Both the position numbers and the translations under genes were made by a program. From contig AP025043.1 in NCBI GenBank assembly GCA_036186865.1, forward strand, positions 31,927,236-31,991,235: 64,000 nucleotides of DNA, given 5' to 3'. The notes under the pieces are model-generated. The model ran no database searches. It was not told the DNA's origin and saw only the letters and a program-made list of their open reading frames with translations. The stretch's first letter is position 1; the number at the start of each line of letters is the position of its first letter. Below, one piece after another: positions 45,587 to 55,945 of the stretch. Source of the stretch: Eustoma russellianum. Its lineage: Eukaryota > Streptophyta > Magnoliopsida > Gentianales > Gentianaceae.

Positions 45587-48296
45587 GGTAGCGCCCCGGC
45601 CCGATACCGTCATCGGGACCAGTGCACTCGCCGTAGCCTACTATGAGAACTACGAAGCGTCAAGCAGATCAAGCGTACATCCTTCATAATGTAAGATAAA
45701 AACCAGCGGAAACGTCATAAAATTTAAACCTTCATCGTCAATAATACAACCAGGAACTACAGCGGAAATAAAAGGTGTTTGTTCATCTAGCCAACATAAG
45801 TTTTAGAACAACATAATAACAATGAGTTTCCAAACTTAAAGGAAGTAGTCCAGCATCTATCTATTCCCATGTCCATCATCCCATTGAGCCCACTCGCCGT
45901 CGTCTTCGATAAATATCAACTCATATTCAGGCTCACCTGAAAAGGAATAGAGTAACTGTTCTTAGCAAAATTATCGCCAGCAAGTAACCCGTCTATACAC
46001 CTTACGGAATCACACACGACGAGTCACCAGTGTATAAAACATTGCCCAAAAATAAGGTGCTCGGGTTAACAAATAGCATCATAATAAGGATTCCTCGAAA
46101 CAGATAAAACACATATATGCACACAGGTACGAGAACCAACATGTATTAAAACAACGTATCACATAAGCAAGTCATACACTAGCCACGTTTCTTGCATGTC
46201 AAGTCTTATGCTTCGTGTACCATGATGCATGTTCTTCTTTAAAATCACACACAACACCCATGCATATGTCTTCTTTCATAAACATGTCATGCATGTCCTT
46301 TCACAAAACATTTCATCACTTTACATATCATATTCTTCACGTAGCAGAACTTTATACCCTGTGGGTGATCAGTCCACAGCAAACAGAACTTTATGCCCCG
46401 TGCTGAAAGGTCCACGGCCCCATAACATATAACTTTATACCCCGTGCTGATAGGTCCACGGCCCCATTACATATATCATATATCCGTGCTGATAGGTCCA
46501 CGGCCCCATAAAATACTTTATTTTCCGTGCTGATAGGTCCACGGCCCCATAAAATACTTTATACCCTGCTGTTGATTCACAGATCACGCTTTTATACCCT
46601 GCTTTCGCAGACGTGACTTTTATACCCTGCGATCAACCAGCAGCCATTTTGTCTTTCGAAAACTTTAAACCTTCCTTGTAATCACATGTTCTTTTGCAAA
46701 GCAAATCTCAAATCAAATGCAAGTGCCCATGTCATGATGCAGGATGCACATGCAACTTCGTATTAAACAAGTAACACACGCATTCATATATCGTACTTAT
46801 CAAGTATACAGTTTTACACCTCAAACACTCCATGGTTGTATCTTTCCAAGCCCATTCTTCTTACGAATTCACCCAAGATTCAATCTTATTCTAACTTGAT
46901 CAAACTTACCATCTACACCTCATTTACAGCTCAATTACCTTTGCGCTTCATGTTCAAAAGAGTGTATAAGGTTACAACACGTGCATAGGGCACCTAAAGG
47001 GGTCAAAAAGACTTCCAGTATGGTTGGAACGCTACATGAAGCGCCTATAGTGACTTAGAGCGCCTATACTAGGCGTTCGAAGTGTTCGAGGATATCCCGT
47101 AGACATTGAACGCCTACATGAAGCGCCTAATATGACATAGAGCGCCTTATGTAGGTGTTCGAAGTGTTCGGGGATGGTTCAGGACACATTGAACGCTACA
47201 TTAGGCGCCTAATGTGACATAGAGTGCCTAATGTAGGCGTTCGAAGTGTTCTGACGGTTCTAAACTGCAGTTTCTCTGTACGGGAAAGCTTCAGGACACA
47301 TTGAATGCTACATTAGGCGCCTAATGTGACATAGAGCGCCTAATGTAGGCGTTCGAAGTGTTCTGGCGATGCCAAACTGCAGTTTTTCTGCAGTAACTTC
47401 CTCCCCAACACCCTCCTTCTTCAACCTTTTCATTTTCAACACTTAAAGATCCATCTTAACATCTAGATTCATCCTACTTAACACACATCCAAACATGAAT
47501 TGATGCTTAATTATGTCTAACAATATCCACTCTAACCTGCAATCATTCACAACCTTCAAAAGATCTCATCAACTTTCCCAACACAACAAGTCTCTCACAA
47601 TGCCATCACTCATCCCTCAATTCCTTGCACTTACTCTCAACGTTTAAGGTAGACAATCAACATAAAATTGGAGCACAACGATAAGTACATCAATATATAC
47701 ACCTTCCTGGGCATGCTTGACAAACAACAAACACCACATAACTAATTTCAGAGATATGGCCCAAAGAACAGGACTTTAAGCAACTAGCAACAAAACTTAC
47801 ATATAGTAAAGCATTTAACATAGGCAAGACAAGATTACTAATGTGTGATTCATGTTTTCTCTTTGTAAGAACATAGGGCCTTAAGTATCAAAATTTGCAT
47901 AAAGCGTATAGAAAGATTACTTGCCTTGGAATCGAGATAAGCTTACGAGTGTGTGCTAGAATTTCGAGACGAATTGGACCTAGGTTAGCCTTCTTCTTCT
48001 TCCTTTCTTCTTCTTCTCTCTCTCTTCTTCCTTTTCTTCCTCCTAGGCGTTTTTTTCCTCTCCTCTTTTGTGCAATAACCGTCCCCTAGGTTGAGATGGG
48101 GAGTTATACTAAAAGTGGTGTAACTCCCTATCTCTTAGTAGGGACCTTTTAGGTAATTTTCTTTAATTACCTTTAATTCTACTTTTAACCCCACTTCTTA
48201 TCTTTACTACGTTGCACATCCTACATCATCAATTAAATTGTGTTTAAGATTGACCTAACGTATTGAATGTCGTGCTTAAAAGTTAAGGGTATGACA
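45587..48296 (-). repeat. 3' LTR of gypsy element 3 (2710 bp)
   Basis: Minus-strand type A LTR, from TGTCATACCCTTAAC at 48296 to GCGCTACC at 45587 (the last base differs from the expected CA). By eye it differs from its partner LTR by roughly 35-40 changes, mostly C/T or G/A transitions. It includes the short acidic frame (45857-45934), four minisatellite units (46398-46565) and the hairpin array (47020-47395). Confidence 0.93.
47020..47395 (-). repeat. Hairpin array, element 3 3' LTR
   Basis: Four hairpin units as in 3225-3620, including two copies of the perfect palindrome ACATTAGGCGCCTAATGT, closing with CTGCAGTTTTTCTGCAG. Confidence 0.9.
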
Positions 48297-48312
48297 TTCC
48301 ACCCCCCTTTAC
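48297..48312 (-). other. Gypsy element 3 polypurine tract
   Basis: Minus strand AAAGGGGGGTGGAA abutting the 3' LTR. Confidence 0.9.
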
Positions 48313-48342
48313 AAAAAGTTTCGTCCTCGAAACTTACGTACC

Positions 48343-49656
48343 TTAATCAAAGAGTTGAGGATACTTCTCCCGCATTTGTTCTTCGAGTTCCCAAGTGGCC
48401 TCACGTTCCGTGTGATTGCTCCATTGAACCTTCACATAAGGGATTACTCGCTTCCTCAACACTTGATCCTTCCAGTCTACAATTTTCACGGGTATCTCTT
48501 CATATGTAACATCGTCTTTGAGTTCCAAAGGTTGAGCTTCAAGTACATGACTTGGATCCGTCACGTACTTCCTTAGTTGTGACATGTGAAAGACATTATG
48601 AACTTGCGCCAACATGGGAGGTAACGCTAACCTATATGCCAAGGCTCCCACTTTCTCCAGTATTTCATAGGGACCAATAAAGCGAGGACTTAGCTTGCCT
48701 TTGACTCCAAACCTCATAACGCCCTTCGTGGGTGATACTCTCAAATAAACTTTTTCACCCACATCAAATGCCAATGGTCGTCGTTTGGAATCTGCCCAAC
48801 TCTTATTGCGATCCTGAACCGTCTTGAGTCTTTCCCGAATGACTTTCACCTTTTCTAGCGTCTTCTCCAATAGCTCAGGTCCGGTGATGGTCCTCACGCC
48901 TACTTCGTCCCAATAAACCGGAGATCTACATCTCCTTCCATACAAAGCTTCAAAAGGAGCCATGTCAATCGCGCTGTGGTAACTATTGTTATAAGAAAAC
49001 TCCACCAGCTTTACCATTCCATCCCAACTCCCTTTAAAATCCAACACGCAAGCCCTTAACATATCTTCCAAGGTCTGAATAGTCCGCTCGGACTGTCCAT
49101 CGGTTTGTGGATGATACGCCGTACTCAACCTTAACTCTGTACCCATGGCTTTCTGAAATGCTGTCCAAAACTTAGATGTGAACCGTGAATCTCGGTCGGA
49201 CACTATACTCACCGGGACACCATGCAAGCTAACAATATTCTCCATATATACATTCACTAGCTTGTCAAGAGGTGCTTCACTTGAAACGGGTAGGAAATGT
49301 GCAGACTTTGTTAAACGATCCACGATGACCCAAATCATGTCACATCCACTTCTGGTCTTTGGTAATCCCGCTACGAAATCCATCGTGACATGTTCCCATT
49401 TCCACTCCAAAATTTCCAACGGCATCAACAATCCCCCAGGCCTTTGGTGTTCCGCCTTGACTTGTTGACAAACCAAACATCTCTCTATGAATTCCGCAAT
49501 ATGTCTTTTCATCCCAGACCACCAATAGTATTGCTTGAGATCTCTATACATCTTGGTGCTGCCGGGGTGTATTGATAACCTCGAATTATGAGCTTCTTGC
49601 AAAACATCCTTCCTAAGTTCGTCAACATCCGGTACGCATAATCTTTCCCTAACCAT
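48343..49656 (-). CDS. Gypsy element 3 integrase with chromodomain (open, 437 codons)
   Basis: Longest clean coding stretch in the window. Numbering from its first codon: HHCC zinc domain (H23, H30, C60, C63), catalytic core D93, D154, E190 with the DD35E spacing, SYNNSYHSAIDMAPFEALYG, GPY motif near 328-330, and chromodomain about 384-437 with VKVQWSNH and EATWELEE. Such chromovirus integrases insert element DNA and the chromodomain contacts histone marks. It is the C-terminal part of gag-pol; a one-base deletion near 49652 separates it from RNase H, so it would not be made from this copy as it stands. Chromodomain wording is Tekay/Del-like. Confidence 0.92.
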   Translation of the reverse strand: MVRERLCVPDVDELRKDVLQEAHNSRLSIHPGSTKMYRDLKQYYWWSGMKRHIAEFIERCLVCQQVKAEHQRPGGLLMPLEILEWKWEHVTMDFVAGLPKTRSGCDMIWVIVDRLTKSAHFLPVSSEAPLDKLVNVYMENIVSLHGVPVSIVSDRDSRFTSKFWTAFQKAMGTELRLSTAYHPQTDGQSERTIQTLEDMLRACVLDFKGSWDGMVKLVEFSYNNSYHSAIDMAPFEALYGRRCRSPVYWDEVGVRTITGPELLEKTLEKVKVIRERLKTVQDRNKSWADSKRRPLAFDVGEKVYLRVSPTKGVMRFGVKGKLSPRFIGPYEILEKVGALAYRLALPPMLAQVHNVFHMSQLRKYVTDPSHVLEAQPLELKDDVTYEEIPVKIVDWKDQVLRKRVIPYVKVQWSNHTEREATWELEEQMREKYPQLFD

Positions 49657-50188
49657 AAGCTCCCATCCTCTTTGGTCCGAAATCCTTCAACTTGACTATG
49701 TTTCACCCTTTCCATTATCTCACTTAGAGCCTTATCTTTCTTCTGAGCCTCCTTTATCTGATCAATCAAACCCGGTGTGATAATCAATGCTGTCAGGACG
49801 TTCACCGTGGATTCCACCAAATCCAAACCAAATTCCTCAATCTCTCTCTCTAGTGGTGATTGCCTCGCATGGCTGGATTTCCTGCTTAAGGCGTCGGCTA
49901 CCTTGTTAGCCTTTCCCGGGTGATAATGAATGGTCAGGTCATAGTCTTTTAGTAATTCCAACCATCTCCGCTGCCTCATATTTAATTCCTTCTGTGAGAA
50001 CAAATACTTTAAACTCTTATGATCCGTGAATACCGCGCACTTTTCTCCATACAAATAATGCCGCCAGATCTTTAAGGCGAACACAACCGCGGCAAGTTCA
50101 AGATCATGCGTGGGATAGTTTTGTTCATAAGGCTTTAACTGTCTTGAGGCATATGCGATGACTCGTTCGTTTTGCATTAAGACACAAC
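49640..50188 (-). pseudogene. Gypsy element 3 RNase H, second exon
   Basis: Follows the candidate intron: CVLMQNERVIAYASRQLK, then YPTHDLELAAVVFALKIWRH, TDHKSLKYLF and the linker HYHPGKANKVADALSRK. These are the usual Ty3 RNase H signatures. The frame is lost near 49652, where one G is missing before the integrase start. Confidence 0.88.
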
Positions 50189-50258
50189 CTACAAACAAGA
50201 TATTAGTCTAAACTTAATGGACATACAAGATCATAACCTTATGCTATAATTTACGTAC
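50189..50258 (-). other. Candidate intron in RNase H, element 3 (70 nt)
   Basis: Minus strand begins GTACGTAAAT, has a branch-like ACTAAT about 16 nt before the end, and ends TTGTTTGTAG. Left in, it brings a stop within two codons (GLGT then TAA). Removed, it restores the conserved RNase H junction NGLG-CVLM in frame. The same intron sits in copies a and b of gypsy complex 2. Confidence 0.82.
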
Positions 50259-51781
50259 CTAACCCATTCTTTGACGCATCACTATAAATCACAAACCCAT
50301 CAGTTCCGGAGGGTTGAACCAATACTGGAGCTGTCGTTAATCTCTTCTTAAGCTCCGTGAAACTTTGCTCGCATTCCGCCGTCCATTCAAACTTGGACTT
50401 CTTTTGGGTAAGGCGACTGAGAGGTACGGCAATCCTTGAGAATCCCTCAACAAATTTTCTGTAATAACCCGCTAGACCCAAGAAACTTCGCACTTCGGCT
50501 GACATTGGTAGGTCTAGGCCACTCAGTTATAGCTTCCACCTTCTTCGGGTCCACAGCAATCCCCTCTTCTGATATCACGTGACCTAGGAAAGCCACACTT
50601 CTTAACCAAAACTCACACTTGCTAAACTTAGCATATAGTTGTTTCTGCCTCAGAATACCTAGAACGGTTCTCAAATGCTCAGCGTGAGTTTGTTCATCAG
50701 GGGAATACACCAGAATATCATCTATGAATACCACAACGAATCTTGTCCAATTGTTCTCGAAAGACGGTATTCATAAGATCCATAAAAGCTGCAGGGGCAT
50801 TTGTTAATCCAAACGGCATCACCAAAAACTCATAGTGGACATATCTTGTGCGGAAGGCTGTCTTCGCGATGTCCTCGGCCTTCACTCGCAACTGATGATA
50901 CCCTGATCGGAGATCAATTTTAGAGAAAATCTTGGCGCCCTTGAGTTGATCAAACAAATCCTCAATTCGTGGAAGAGGATACTTATTCTTGATGGTAACT
51001 TTATTCAACTATCTATAATCGATACAAAGCCTCATGCTACCATCTTTCTTCTTTACAAACAAAACAGGTGCTCCCCATGGCGATACACTAGGGCGGATAA
51101 ACTTCTTGTCCAATAACTCCTGCAGTTGTTCCTTCAACTCTCTCAGTTCTGCCGGAGCCATTCTATAAGGAGCTTTAGAAATAGGTTCTGTCCCAGAAAT
51201 CAAGTTAATCTCAAACTCAACTTCTCTCGGGGGTGGTACTCCTGGTAAATCCTCCGGAAACACATCAGGAAATTCATTGACCACTGGAATTTGCTCAATA
51301 GACGGTACCTCCTGAGTAACATCCATGGCATACACTAGGAATCCCTCAGCACCTTTCCTTAATGCTTTGCGTGCTTGCGCGACGGACACATATACCTTCT
51401 TGGGAACTTTCTTCCGTTCCGCATCTCCTTGAAATATTACCTCCTCCATCTTAGCATTCTTGATTGTCACTTGCTTCAACCGACAATCAATATTGGCGTG
51501 ATTCTTGGCCAACCAGTCCATTCCTAATATGACATCAAAGTCATACATCTGAATAGGAATCAGTGTGGCGGAGAATGTTTGTCCTTCAAACTCCAATTCA
51601 CAATCTCGATACAGCTGGTATGAAACCATAATCTGATCTCCGGCCGCTTGAACGCGATACGGAGTTTCTAACCATTCAGGCAAACTGCCAAGGTGCTTAG
51701 TGAATCTCTTTGCTACAAAGGAGTGGCTTGCGCCGCTATCGAAAAGTACATTGGCAGGCATCTTATTTACTAAAACCGCAC
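50259..51781 (-). pseudogene. Gypsy element 3 protease and reverse transcriptase, three lesions
   Basis: Protease active site LFDSGASHSFV near 51745, VILGMDWL near 51520. RT from about 51230: PPREVEF, YRMAPAEL, PWGAPVLFVKKKDGS, CIDYR, then a TAG stop at 51009-51011 where the family has Glu. KYPLPRIEDLFDQL and FSKIDLRSGYHQL follow, then an extra base near 50741 just before the catalytic FIDD motif and another near 50497 in the segment before RNase H. The first RNase H exon ends at 50259 with YSDASKNGLG. All domains are full length; the three lesions would stop translation. Confidence 0.9.
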
Positions 51782-51864
51782 CTAAGGCCATATAAAGTTT
51801 TACACAGAAGTTAAGCACGAAAACACTTAATTCAATATGAATTCAAACTTAGTTTAAATGATAC
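51782..51864 (-). other. Candidate intron between gag and protease, element 3 (83 nt)
   Basis: Minus strand GTATCATTTA ... CTTAAC ... CCTTAG. It is AT-rich, with a branch-like CTTAAC about 29 nt before the end. Left in, a TAA stop ends gag after VVAGII. Removed, gag and protease join in frame (VVAG-AVLVNKMPANVL), the usual arrangement. The copies at 1-1272, 32548 and 38745 have exactly this joined form without the 83 nt. Confidence 0.8.
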
Positions 51865-52939
51865 CTGCTACTACATCGGTAGCCTCCTGCACATCCGTGT
51901 CCGTCATGAGATGTACACGAGCATTTGCTCGAGGCTTCACTCTCGGCTGCTGAGCCGCCTCTCCAGGATTATTCTTCTTCATCTCCGGACAGTCTCTAAT
52001 CATATGGCCCACTTGACCGCATCGAAAGCATGCTCCAGCCACTTTCCTACACTCTCCAACGTGGTTCCTGTTGCAATGTGGACAAACTCCTACAGCCTGT
52101 TGAATTATCGGATTCTGGGGTGGGGGTCTCTGAAAATTTCCAACCGGCCCTCTCTTCGGAATCTTGACCCAACGTCCGGGTCTTCCACTAGCTCGCACAT
52201 CATCTCTTGGCCTCTTGCCCCTATCCAACCCTCCAGCACTAGCTGATCTTGCCGCTACTCTGCGGAAATCGCTCTCAACCCGAAAACATGCATCCAACAT
52301 GTCCTCGTAAGTTTTCATTCCTGCGTTCACTATCGCCGACTGTATCCTCGAGTCCAAACCCCTCTCGAACTTCGTCATCTTAAGACGATTATCAGACATG
52401 ATCGCAGGGGCAAACTTACCCAAGGCATGAAAACGATCTGCATACTCCGACACCGTCATCCTTCCTTGCTCCAATCTGTCAAATGCTCTTATCTTGTCCA
52501 ATATCGCAGTCTCCGGTACGTAGTACTTCAGGAAAACATCACAAAACTGTGTCCAAGAGATTGGTGGGGTCATTCTCAACACCATTCCTTCCCACCATTC
52601 GCCAGCCTTGCCACTTAGAAGGGGCGTGGCCACCTCAACCTTTATCTCATTCGGTACTTGCACTAGCCTAAAACATTTCTCCACCTCAGCCAACCAGTGC
52701 TGAGCCTCCTCAGGATCAGTACATCCACCGAACTCCGGCACCTCATCTTCCTCATTTCTCCATAAAAGAATCTGATGTTATGCTTGTGGCGGCAGTGGAG
52801 GCGGAGGCTGATGCTGTTGCACGTACCCTTGTGCAATCACCGTCAGTGCATCAGTGAGCACCTGGGGTAAAACAACTTGTGGTGGCTGGTTCTCCTGTCC
52901 ATTGCCAGGGTTGCCTGTGTTATCTCTTCTTGGAGGCAT
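51865..52939 (-). pseudogene. Gypsy element 3 gag (one nonsense codon)
   Basis: ATG at 52939 (MPPRRDNTGNPGNG), about 270 bp inside the primer site. A Pro/Gln-rich N-terminus, then a TAA stop at 52778-52780 (codon 54, where CAA Gln would fit). The rest is open: the retrotransposon gag domain (WWEGMVLRM, FLKYYVPETAIL, ADRFHALGKFAPAIM, FERGLDSRIQS), then two zinc knuckles, CPHCNRNHVGEC at about residues 286-297 (atypical spacing) and CFRCGQVGHMIRDC at about 304-317. It forms the particle shell and packages RNA. Continues across the candidate intron into protease. Confidence 0.9.
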
Positions 52940-53206
52940 ATTTATCTGAAAAGGTCAACATTGCATTAGCATTCAGTAAATACAAGGGGTTACTGAAAGC
53001 TTGAACGCGTACGAAGGGGTGAGGTATGTAAGCCAACTATTAATACGACATTAAATGATAAACGCGCTCGTACACACCCAACCCATATCATACTTAACCA
53101 CTAGGAATAATCAATACTTATATCTAAGGGTCAACTTAAGGGAGAATCATAACTTAGATGTCTAAAAGATCATGAACCTAAGTTTCCGAGATAGATCTGA
53201 AGCCTA

Positions 53207-53219
53207 GGCTCTGATACCA
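53207..53219 (-). other. Primer binding site, gypsy element 3
   Basis: Minus strand TGGTATCAGAGCC, perfect complement to initiator-Met tRNA 3' end, two bases from the LTR. Confidence 0.93.
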
Positions 53220-53495
53220 CCTGTAGCGGCCCCGGCCCGATACCGTCATCGGAACCAGTGCACTCGCCGTAGCCTACTATGAGAACTACTGAAGCGTCAA
53301 GCAGATCAAGCGTACATCCTTCATAATGTAAGATAAAAACCAGCAGGAAACGTCATAAAATTTAAACCTTCATTCGTCAATAATACAACCAGGAACTACA
53401 GCGGAAATAAAAGGTGATTGTTCATCTAGCAAACATAAGTTTTAGAACAACATAATAACAATGAGTTTCCAAACTTAAAGGAAGTAGTCCAGCAT

Positions 53496-53573
53496 CTATC
53501 TATTCCCATGTCCATCATCCCATTGAGCCCACTCGCCGTCGTCTTCGATAAATATCAACTCATATTCAGGCTC
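53496..53573 (-). other. Short acidic reading frame near the LTR end, element 3
   Basis: 25 codons plus TAG beginning right after an acceptor-like CTTTTCAG; contains FIEDDGEWAQWDDGHGNR. No ATG. Also at 45857-45934 in the other LTR. Confidence 0.4.
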
Positions 53574-54667
53574 ACCTGAAAAGGAATAGAGTAACTGTTC
53601 TTAGCAAAATTATCGCCAGCAAGTAACCCGTCTATACACCTTACGGAATCACACACGACGAGTCACCAGTGTATAAAACATTGCCCAAAAATAAGGTGCT
53701 CGGGTTAACAAATAGCATCATAATAAGGAATTCCTCGAAACAGATAAAACACATATATGTACACAGGTACGAGAACCAACATGTATTAAAACAACGTATC
53801 ACATAAGCAAGTCATACACTAGCCACGTTTCTTGCATGTCAAGTCTTATGCTTCGTGTACCATGATGCATGTTCTTCTTTAAAATCACACACAACACCCA
53901 TGCATATGTCTTCTATCATAAACATGTCATGCATGTCCTTTCACAAAACATTTCATCACTTTACATATCATATTCTTCGCGTAGCAGAACTTTATACCCT
54001 GTGGGTGATCAGTCCACAGCAAACAGAACTTTATACCCCGTGCTGAAAGGTCCACGGCCCCATAACATATAACTTTATACCCCGTGCTGATAGGTCCACG
54101 GCCCCATTACATATATCATATATCCGTGCTGATAGGTCCACGGCCCCATAAAATACTTTATTTTCCGTGCTGATAGGTCCACGGCCCCATAAAATACTTT
54201 ATACCCTGCTGTTGATTCATAGATCACGCTTTTATACCCTGCTTTCGCAGACGTGACTTTTATACCCTGCGATCAACCAGCAGCCATTTTGTCTTTCGAA
54301 AACTTTAAACCTTCCTTGTAATCACATGTTCTTTTGCAAAGCAAATCTCAAATCAAATGCAAGTGCCCATGTCATGATGCAGGATGCACATGCAACTTCG
54401 TATTAAACAAGTAACACACGCATTCATATATCGTACTTATCAAGTATATAGTTTTGCACCTCAAACACTCCATGGTTGTATCTTTCCAAGCCCATTCTTC
54501 TTACGAATTCACCCAAGATTCAATCTTATTCTAACTTGATCAAACTTACCATCTACACCTCATTTACAGCTCAATTACCTTTGTGCTTCATGTTCAAAAG
54601 AAGTGTATAAGGTTACAACACGTACATAGGGCACCTAAAGGGGTCAAAAAGACTTCCAGTAGGGTTG

Positions 54668-55035
54668 GAACGCTACATGAAGCGCCTATAGTGACTTAGA
54701 GCGCCTTATACTAGGCGTTCGAAGTGTTCGAGGATATCCCGTAGACATTGAACGCCTACATGAAGCGCCTAATGTGACATAGAGCGCCTTATGTAGGTGT
54801 TCGAAGTGTTCGGGGATGGTTCAGGACACATTGAACGCTACATTAGGCGCCTAATGTGACATAGAGCGCCTAATGTAGGCGTTCGAAGTGTTCTGACGGT
54901 TCTAAACTGCAGTTTCTCTGTACGGGAAAGCTTCAGGACACATTGAACGCTACATTAGGCGCCTAATGTGACATAGAACGCCTAATGTAGGCGTTCGAAG
55001 TGTTCTGACGATGCCAAACTGCAGTTTTTCTGCAG
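54668..55035 (-). repeat. Hairpin array, element 3 5' LTR
   Basis: Four 18- to 19-bp hairpin units and the closing CTGCAG-TTTTT-CTGCAG palindrome. Confidence 0.9.
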
Positions 55036-55945
55036 TAACTTCCTCCCCAACACCCTCCTTCTTCAACCTTTTCATTTTCAACACTTAAAGATCCATCTTA
55101 ACATCTAGATTCATCCTACTTAACACACATCCAAACATGAATTGATGCTTAATTATGTCTAACAATATCCACTCTAACCTGCAATCATTCACAACCTTCA
55201 AAAGATCTCATCAACTTTCCCAACACAACAAGTCTCTCACAATGCCATCACTCATCCCTCAATTCCTTGCACTTACTCTCAACGTTTAAGGTAGACAATC
55301 AATATAAGAGTAGAGCACAACAATAAGTACACCAATATATACACCTTCCTGGGCATGCTTGACAAACAACAAACACCACATAACTAATTTCAGAGATATG
55401 GCCCAAAGAACAGGACTTTACGCAACTAGCAACAAAACTTACATATAGTAAAGCATTTAACATAGGCAAGACAAGATTACTAATGTGTGATTCATGTTTT
55501 CTCTTTGTAAGAACATAGGGCCTTAAGTATCAAAATTTGCATAAAGCGTATAGAAAGATCACTTGCCTTGGAATCGAGATAAGCTTACGAGTGTGTGCTA
55601 GAATTTCGAGACGAATTGGACCTAGGTTAGCCTTCTTCTTCTTCCTTTCTTCTTCTTCTCTCTCTCTTCTTCCTTTTCTTCCTCCTAGGCATTTTTTTCC
55701 TCTCCTCTTTTGTGCAATAACCATCCCCTAGGTTGAGATGGGGAGTTATACTAAAAGTGGTGTAACTCCCTATCTCTTAGTAGGGACCTTTTAGGTAATT
55801 TTCTTTAATTACCTTTAATTCTACTTTTAACCCCACTTCTTATCTTTACTACGTTGCACATCCTACATCATCAATTAAATTGTGTTTAAGGTTGACCTAA
55901 CGTATTGAATGTCATGCTTAAAAGTTACGGGGTATGACAATAACT

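Larger units (their letters stand above)
53222..55940 (-). repeat. 5' LTR of gypsy element 3 (2719 bp)
   Basis: Minus-strand type A LTR starting TGTCATACCCCGTAAC at 55940 and ending GGCCGCTACA at 53222. It is followed by target duplication ATAAC at 55941-55945, matching 45582-45586. Contains the U3 hairpin (55735-55773), a GA-rich leader (55615-55700), four minisatellite units (54038-54205), the hairpin array, and candidate leader splice sites at 55566 and 53576. Confidence 0.93.

Noticed and set aside
48343..52939. Assigning element 3 to the Ogre/Tat lineage because it has introns
   Set aside because: The C-terminal chromodomain, GPY integrase and absence of an extra upstream ORF fit a Tekay-like chromovirus.
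53207..53219. tRNA-Met gene fragments at several sites
   Set aside because: Only 12-13 bp matching the tRNA 3' end next to LTRs: primer binding sites, not tRNA genes.
55530..55724. Lys/Arg/Glu-rich 64-codon frame in the element 3 5' LTR
   Set aside because: Low-complexity product of the purine-rich leader; the other LTR has lost the ATG and the frame would hit a stop straight after the proposed splice.
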